A stretch of 64,000 nucleotides of DNA from Cristatella mucedo. Lineage: Eukaryota > Bryozoa > Phylactolaemata > Cristatellidae. The DNA lies in the NCBI GenBank assembly GCA_009760855.2, contig WPIO01000085.1, positions 1,296,001-1,360,000 on the forward strand. The letters run 5' to 3'. Under the pieces are notes generated by a model, which was not told where the DNA came from, did not search any database, and was given only the letters and a program-made list of their open reading frames with translations. Position 1 is the stretch's first letter; every line of letters begins with the position of its first letter. The translations under genes were made by a program, and so were the position numbers. Below are positions 58,108 through 64,000 of the stretch, in pieces.

Positions 58108-59848
58108 AAAAGTGACAGACTGAGCAAAGGGTCGGACAGACAGAACGAGAGGAGGACAGGGAGTTCTCTGTGGCAGTGGTCTAAGGAGATAGAGAGAAGC
58201 TGGCTAGGCAAGAAAGACAAAGAAGGAATCAATCAGTAATGACTCCGACGACGTGGCCAGCTAATCAAGGACAAATAATAATTGAGCTCCCACCTCTTCG
58301 AAAGTTCCTATCTCAGCTGTTTGGCCCTTTGTTCCCTTATCCGTGTCTGCCGGATATTAGTTTAGTGTGCACCCTCTCGGGAAAGCATCGGTTTGTTTTG
58401 CCTCAGCAGGAGTCGCCACGTGTCGTCCGCTTTCCCTTTTTTTTTTTTATCAGGGCATCCTCGGTCAGACAACGGTTTTTCATCCTCCCCATCAAGCCAT
58501 TGTGTTGCAAATTGCTTCTTCCTGCCCTTGTCAAGATTCACAGCCACTGTCTTCAGATATCCCCAGACTCGTAAAGGTAGTCAGCAGGTCAACATCGCAG
58601 CCGATGTTAATGTCGCCCTTGCGGCATTCGCCGATTTGCAAGGCGATCGTTCCACCAGTCCATGCGAATGATTAATAAATGTGCTAATAGGGGGATCAAT
58701 CATATATCGATGGGGACATAGCTCCTCACACTTAAGCATCAAGCATCACTGGGAGAGCCTGCACCCATTGACATCTCAGCCAACGAGCCCAGACAACGAT
58801 GAACGGATGGTCGACGATCTTTGGATGGCAACATGGGTGCACCAACGCGTAAGCACCTTACAGCATTGGCACGAAGACCTGCTAGTTGTAAGTTACACAG
58901 AGGTCTAGGTCAGAGGTCTAGGTCAAACGTCACAAATGGATGGAGTAAAGTTTGGCTGCATCGTGCTCATCGAAGACCACATAAATCGGCTCAGGCATGT
59001 CTACAGTATGAGCTACTGCAGTAGCACAACTGACGTGTACAGCATATCGCCGTGCACCAGCCATGGGTACCTTAGGTACAGAACATTCCAGCAGGATCCT
59101 TTGAGGCACATGCATGCTCGTGCACGCACGCATGCACCCGCTCGTGCACACATACACACGCACACGGAGCATGGATGGGTATACGCACGTGTTCTTGTTA
59201 TCTACCCGCTACGTCGCTCTGCACTACCAACATGCTAATGCTTACATTACCTTAACCGTTTCACCATTTCCACGACTACCCATCGTGGTGACCACGGGCA
59301 CCTTCGAAGGCGTTTCGTATAGGGCTCGCCTGCTTCGCCATCCGTGTGATAAATGGATCGAAACGCGACGCTCGGAGGCTCGGCTGGGAAGCTCTCAGGC
59401 AGATCGACTGCAAAGCAGCAGCAGTGATTTCATGCTCATTGGAAGCAGCACGTACGTGCACGCATGTACGTCGCAAGAAGCGCCACTCGCGGCGTCGTCG
59501 GTAGGTAATTGAATGGATCATCGACTTGTTCAACATCTCATTGAGCTACTGGCTATGCTACCATTGACAATCCCGACACAAGGACTGACGGCACGAGGCA
59601 GCAGCAATCAACGAGTGTGCCCGAGTTTGGGTTTATAATTTCACAGAATCAAAAGTCTTGCACTGAGCCACACTTGCATCAGATTGACTTGACTTCGGCA
59701 GAACTGCACGAAACCGCCAATTTATCCCCAAAAGGTTGGCATTAAAAGTTGAAACCGGCCTGTGCAGGCATTTGGGATGCAGTAACAGAGTACCACTACT
59801 AATAGGGGGCCATCTTTCTGCCAAGTAGTAATGCAGAGCAAGAGAGAC

Positions 59849-59849
<1 letters not shown>
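58107..59849. other. no gene assigned
   Basis: Moderate-GC sequence. A plus frame at 58367-58675 is open but unrecognised. CGCACGCATGCAC-type repeats lie near 59115-59165. Confidence 0.35.

Positions 59850-59890
<41 letters not shown>
59850..59890. repeat. (GA)n microsatellite
   Basis: About 20 GA units. Confidence 0.95.
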
Positions 59891-59893
<3 letters not shown>

Positions 59894-60935
59894 ATTGCCA
59901 TGTGTGACCAAGGACAAAGCTAAGCAATGTGAGGTGACACTCGGGCTAAGATGGGGAATACGCAAAGGCTTTCGACTCGTGTGCAAAGGAACCATTGCAC
60001 AGGAACCAACCGGCCTTCGTACCGGCATCGACCACGCGGAATCAGGGAAGATTGTAGATCGGCTACTTGCGTCGCTGATCGATGGTGAATCAAGCAGCGA
60101 CACCAATCAAGAGATGCCAGGCTCTGCTGAGCGGCAGCAACAGCTCTGCCGTGTCTCCTGCCACCACGGTTGCCACTCTCAGGAAGGAAGGCCCAGCCTG
60201 TGATGCCTCGATTTCCAATGTTGCCTAACGCCAGACAGAATATGAACAGCTTGGACGATAATTAGCCACGAACCCGAAAGAAAGGCAGGGGCCACAGCAG
60301 AAGGAAGAAGAGGCAGCAGCAGCAGCAGGCAGCAACTGCTGAGCAAGACAAGACAAAGGCTCCTCACGGCAAGGCACGCGCTCCTCGGCGGCGGCCGGGG
60401 CCGCCGCCGAGGAGGCAGGTGGTGGGCAGTAGCCTACTCTCAGACTCAAGGGCTTTTGTCGTGTGCCGAGCAGCCAATAATCACCGCGGCTCTCATCGTC
60501 ACCATCATTGCGACCACCACCCCATGCCAGCCATGGCTGTGCTGGCTGTGCCAACAATAAATGCTCACGGAAAAAAAGAGAGGCGCCATCCACTCTCCTC
60601 TGTCTCTGCCGCGCCCCCCATTCTCGTTCACGCAGCCGAGCCAAGCGCGGAAGCAGACAACGGAACAGACCAACAGCGAAGGCTCGTAGCTGCTGCCTTC
60701 GCCTTAGCGTAGCTGCCTCAGCTGCTGCCTTCGCCGGAGCAGCCGAGCGGAGCAGAATCTGAAGAAACATTACGGAGGCTGGGCGGGCGCTGCAACCCCG
60801 GCAGCAAAAGGGATCACAACATCATCGCGACGGCCGGCTGCTGCTTTGCCGCAAGGTACATTTTACTACCGCCCCTCGCAATTGAAGTTCAGAGAGCCAC
60901 AGTAGCATCACCAGAGGCCAGGCTGAGATACTCAC

Positions 60936-61018
60936 CGATAGCCAGAAAGTGGAAGTCGAGATAGTCCATGAGCATGGTCACTTTGCTGTAGTTCTCACTG
61001 TCAAACTCCACTACTGCA
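60936..61018 (-). CDS. candidate internal exon, family unknown
   Basis: 83 nt with acceptor TTCTTTAATGCTGCAG and donor ATCG|GTGAGT, both close to consensus. In the open frame it reads AVVEFDSENYSKVTML and then MDYLDFHFLAI, a mixed, non-repetitive composition unlike the surrounding chance frames. It begins and ends in mid-codon, as an internal exon would. I do not recognise the protein and cannot link it firmly to a neighbouring exon. Confidence 0.35.
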
Positions 61019-61451
61019 CTGCAGCATTAAAGAAAGCACGTGACGTGAGCCAGCCGGGCAGGGCTGGCGACAGCAGCCGTCGGCCGCTGTGTGCAGTGCG
61101 CAGTGTATCGGTGGCAGAATGGATGCCGAGGTAGCACTCAGCAGCAGCATGCTGGCGGTGCACAAAGGTCACGACCGCATGCACTGCACGAGCCGCCCAC
61201 GGCATGGAGCCACCGCCACGGATGAGGCAGTCTCAGTGGCAGCTACGCAGCAGCAGGGGCCGCTAGGGTGAGACAGCCAGGACAAAACTGTTTGTACGTG
61301 GTTACAACCCCGACAGATGGCGTCTAACCACTGCTCCAGCCCATCCATCGGCTGCACACCAGCACCAGCCGCCGCAGTGGCCACTGCAGCTGCAGTGACG
61401 CCCTAGCCTACCTCCTCCCCCCCCCCCACCACTGTCATCACCGCAGCCCAC

Positions 61452-61608
61452 CTGTCGGCTCGTGACAAGTTTCGGAAAGATGCGAGTGGCAACAGCACAC
61501 AAGTAAACCGCAGTCGAGCACAGTGCGCCAAGAAGGACGGCTGCCACGCCGGTCGCCGCTAGAACCGTCTGTGCGATCGACGGGTTTCCGGTGCACGCAG
61601 TGCACGGG
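61452..61608 (-). CDS. candidate exon encoding a transmembrane segment, family unknown
   Basis: 157 nt. The acceptor follows a pyrimidine-rich stretch (CTGACCTGGTCATTGCAG) and the donor is CGACAG|GTGGGC. The open frame reads PCTACTGNPSIAQT, then a hydrophobic run of about 24 residues (VLAATGVAAVLLGALCST and on), then TRIFPKLVTSRQ. Cysteines outside, a membrane segment and a basic inner end would fit a type I membrane protein. It could belong to the same gene as the 60936-61018 exon, but the phases do not join directly. Confidence 0.28.
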
Positions 61609-61854
61609 CTGCAATGACCAGGTCAGCGGGTCGAAAGGAGGGAGGCGTGGCATCCTGCAGCCGTGCAGCCCCGGCAGCTGCTCAATCGAGCGATCAGCAT
61701 TCGCTGTCTTCTGTCATTCGAGGCACCGAAGACAGCAAACGGCCGAAGGCAAAACTGCTGCAAGTCTTCTTCTGGAAGAATTTCTAGAAGCCGTCGTGGG
61801 CTTACTGCAGCAAGCACAACCGACGGTAGCTGCTGTTGGAAGCTTTACAGGTGA

Positions 61855-61965
61855 GAGAGACAGACAGACAGACAGACAGAAAGACAGGGAAAGAGACAGA
61901 TAGAGAGAGAAAGAGAGACAGCCGGACAGGCAGACGGACAGACAAACAGACAGACAGAGAGCATG
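61855..61965. repeat. (GACA)n/(GA)n microsatellite
   Basis: GACAGACAGACA units mixed with GAGA. Confidence 0.92.
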
Positions 61966-63220
61966 CTGCAGCAGCAGCAGCGACAGTGGCAGCTTCAGCA
62001 ACAGCACCCATTTCAGATTGGCAGCAGCCGTGACACACCAACAGCAGCACACTTAATTAAAACAAAATGACTGCCAACATTAAACGCTTCACGACACTTG
62101 GGCACCCCAGGCAAAACAATCCATAACAGGGGGCTAATGGAGCAATGATCTGTCAAAGGGTGCCGGCTGCAGCCCAGTGGCACCTGCCCCTGTCACTGGC
62201 AGTGGCAGCCTAATGTCATTGCTGCAGCCATTCGCAGCAGTGTCCGTTTGAAAAAAATCAATAGTAAATCTGGGATGTATAGCCAGAGGTGGTGGTGAGG
62301 GGGGAGGAGGAGGAGGCGAACCACAAAGCCAGACAGCAATCAGGCAGGTGCCACCAACGTAGTGCCACTGGGCGGTACAGCGAGAGCACGAGCGTGCGCA
62401 CACACGCACGCACACGCACGCGCAGCAAGTCGACAAAGTATGAAGACCGAGATGGCTATCTAACTGCTTGGAACGTGGCAGAAGTAGGGGAGGTGGGGCT
62501 TTTACGAAAATATTGCGTCAAATGAAAGATAAATGTGACCGAGTGAACACAAATGTGAAGCACGCAGCAGAAGAGTCAGCTCTAAGTGTGGAGAGACTGT
62601 GCGCATGGGGCTCGAGCCTGAGACATCGGTCATCAAATACATTCAACTCGACCTTGGAATGCCAAACTCAAGATTGAATCGGATGCAATGACCGTATCAT
62701 AAGTAAACATTCGAAGCCGACTTCCGACCTCTACAACCAATCACGGCACGGGAGGATTAGCGCTACAGTAAGCTTACTGACCTCAGCCGCTACCTAATCA
62801 CGTTTTCTTTTTGAATTTCGAGGCCGTGCATTCACGACTTATCGTTGCCATCTTCAAACCATCTTGAGCATGGTAAGAACTCAAAATTCCGTATGAATAG
62901 AATAGGCACAGGTATACACAAGCACAGCAAGCCAGAGAAAGAGTGAGACAGCCAGACGAAGGGTCGGGGCAGGGGTCAAGAGGAGAGAGAGAGAAGAGAG
63001 AGAATTTTTGCAAATCTATACTTGTTTTTACAGCCGGTCTCAACCATTCGCATGGCACTACTACAGTCTAATGTTGAAATTGTCACTTATGCCCAAGAAA
63101 GAAGGGATGATGTCACGTAATGTTCACTGGAAGTGATGTTTGCCAAACCGACCAATTCTGTGGCTCACACGTGAGTGAAAGTCAAAGCAGAGTGCACAGC
63201 TCTTAGCATTTCACGATTCG
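61966..63220. other. no gene assigned
   Basis: A SINE-like remnant with GGGGCTCGAGCCTGAGACAT may lie at 62590-62660. (CGCACA)n lies at 62398-62425. No recognised gene. Confidence 0.35.
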
Positions 63221-63396
63221 TGACAAGCACACGTGACAAGCACACGTGACAAGCACACGTGACAAGCACACGTGACAAGCACACGTGACAAGCACACGTG
63301 ACAAGCACACGTGACAAGCACACGTGACAAGCACACGTGACAAGCACACGTGACAAGCACACGTGACAAGCACACGTGACAAGCACACGTGACAAG
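63221..63396. repeat. 13-bp tandem repeat, 13 units, each with CACGTG
   Basis: Unit GACAAGCACACGT. CACGTG occurs at 63230 and then every 13 bp to 63386, thirteen times without a mismatch. All minus frames stay open because 39 bp is three units; this is not a gene. Confidence 0.97.
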
Positions 63397-63537
63397 CGCA
63401 AGGAAAGAGCGGCAAAGCAGGCAGCGATAGATAGCAGCAGCAGCAGCAGCACAAGGGAGAGACGGCCAACACGAAAGTGGGAGAAAGAACCGGCTGCTAC
63501 GATTTGCAGAGAAACATATAGGAGTATGCTCAAATCA

Positions 63538-63563
63538 AAGAGAGAGAGAGAGAGAGAGAGAGA
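63538..63563. repeat. short (GA)n microsatellite
   Basis: Thirteen GA units in purine-rich DNA that continues to 63670. Confidence 0.9.
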
Positions 63564-63905
63564 CACACCGAATCCGAACCGGAAGATGCAGATAAAGAGA
63601 GCAGAAAGGAGGAGAGGAAGAGGAGCTGGAGGGGATGAGGAGGCAAAAAGAGCGAGAGCGAGGAAGGAGGCAGCTCAAATATCCGGAATTCAAGTATGGG
63701 CAGCTGCTGGGACATTAGTACTCGTGGCTTCGGGTTGATCAATAATCATAGAGCGGCAGTCTCAGTTTGACCCACTCGGCCAAGCACGGGTTGACTCCAT
63801 ACCTAGCTGAACTACAGTTTCACCTGTTTCTGCATCCCCTCAGATCATTTCGGGACAATACACTTGCTCGCGCAGGCACGAACAATAAACTCCCCCTTTT
63901 CTTTC

Positions 63906-63906
<1 letters not shown>

Positions 63907-63949
<43 letters not shown>

Positions 63950-63957
63950 GAGAGAGG
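63907..63957. repeat. (GA)n microsatellite
   Basis: About 25 GA units with one GGGAGA. Confidence 0.95.
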
Positions 63958-64000
63958 GCTGGCATCAGCCGTGGCTCTCCAGCTCTCGAGGGGGCCAGAG

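Noticed and set aside
61623-61850. Opposing coding candidates: plus strand KTAASLLLEEFLEAVV and minus strand LLEILPEEDLQQFCLRPF
   Set aside because: Both read plausibly, so composition does not decide; neither joins in phase to a neighbour.
63165-63566. CRISPR-like or protein-coding reading of the 13-bp array
   Set aside because: There are no spacers, only tandem units, and the genome is animal.

Overview
This window is nuclear DNA from an animal. It holds spliced genes, LINE and tRNA-derived SINE retrotransposons, very long microsatellites and CpG-rich, GC-rich sequence. I recognise three protein-coding genes, all on the minus strand: a single-exon SMIM12 homologue (13987-14364), a three-exon AVEN homologue (26641-23619) and a three-exon Six3/6 (optix-type) homeobox gene (46584-45225). 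All three families are animal-wide, so they do not fix the clade. Short introns (124-282 nt, plus one of about 1.6 kb) and GC-rich third codon positions suggest an invertebrate or early chordate, but I would not go further.

Layout: 1-13.9 kb is mostly intergenic and holds truncated CR1/L2-like LINEs from two families and SINE pieces. SMIM12 lies at 14 kb in a small GC-rich island. 14.7-23.3 kb is again LINE/SINE ground, with an AT-rich stretch and the two longest family-1 LINE copies. 23.3-26.7 kb is AVEN, followed just beyond its stop codon by an inverted copy of its own exon 1/intron 1 junction. 27-31.3 kb is dominated by (CT)n, (TA)n and a 9-bp minisatellite. 31.3-39.5 kb is GC-rich sequence with no recognised gene. 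39.5-42.2 kb holds a LINE, a CTGTCT-type array and a 623-bp GGC/AGC triplet array. 42.2-55.8 kb is strongly GC-rich and holds Six3/6, promoter-like motif clusters and several perfect hairpins. 56-64 kb is lower in GC, rich in CAG, and has two plausible but unidentified minus-strand exons and a 13-copy array of CACGTG boxes.

The three genes do not form a pathway: SMIM12 is a small membrane protein, AVEN is linked to apoptosis control and RNA/G-quadruplex binding through its RG-rich end, and Six3/6 is a transcription factor of anterior brain and eye. The most notable signals are an in-frame, stop-free intron splitting the SIX domain from the homeodomain of Six3/6, the inverted AVEN duplication, a 3' end shared by the LINE and the SINE, and the unusual tandem arrays and palindromes.
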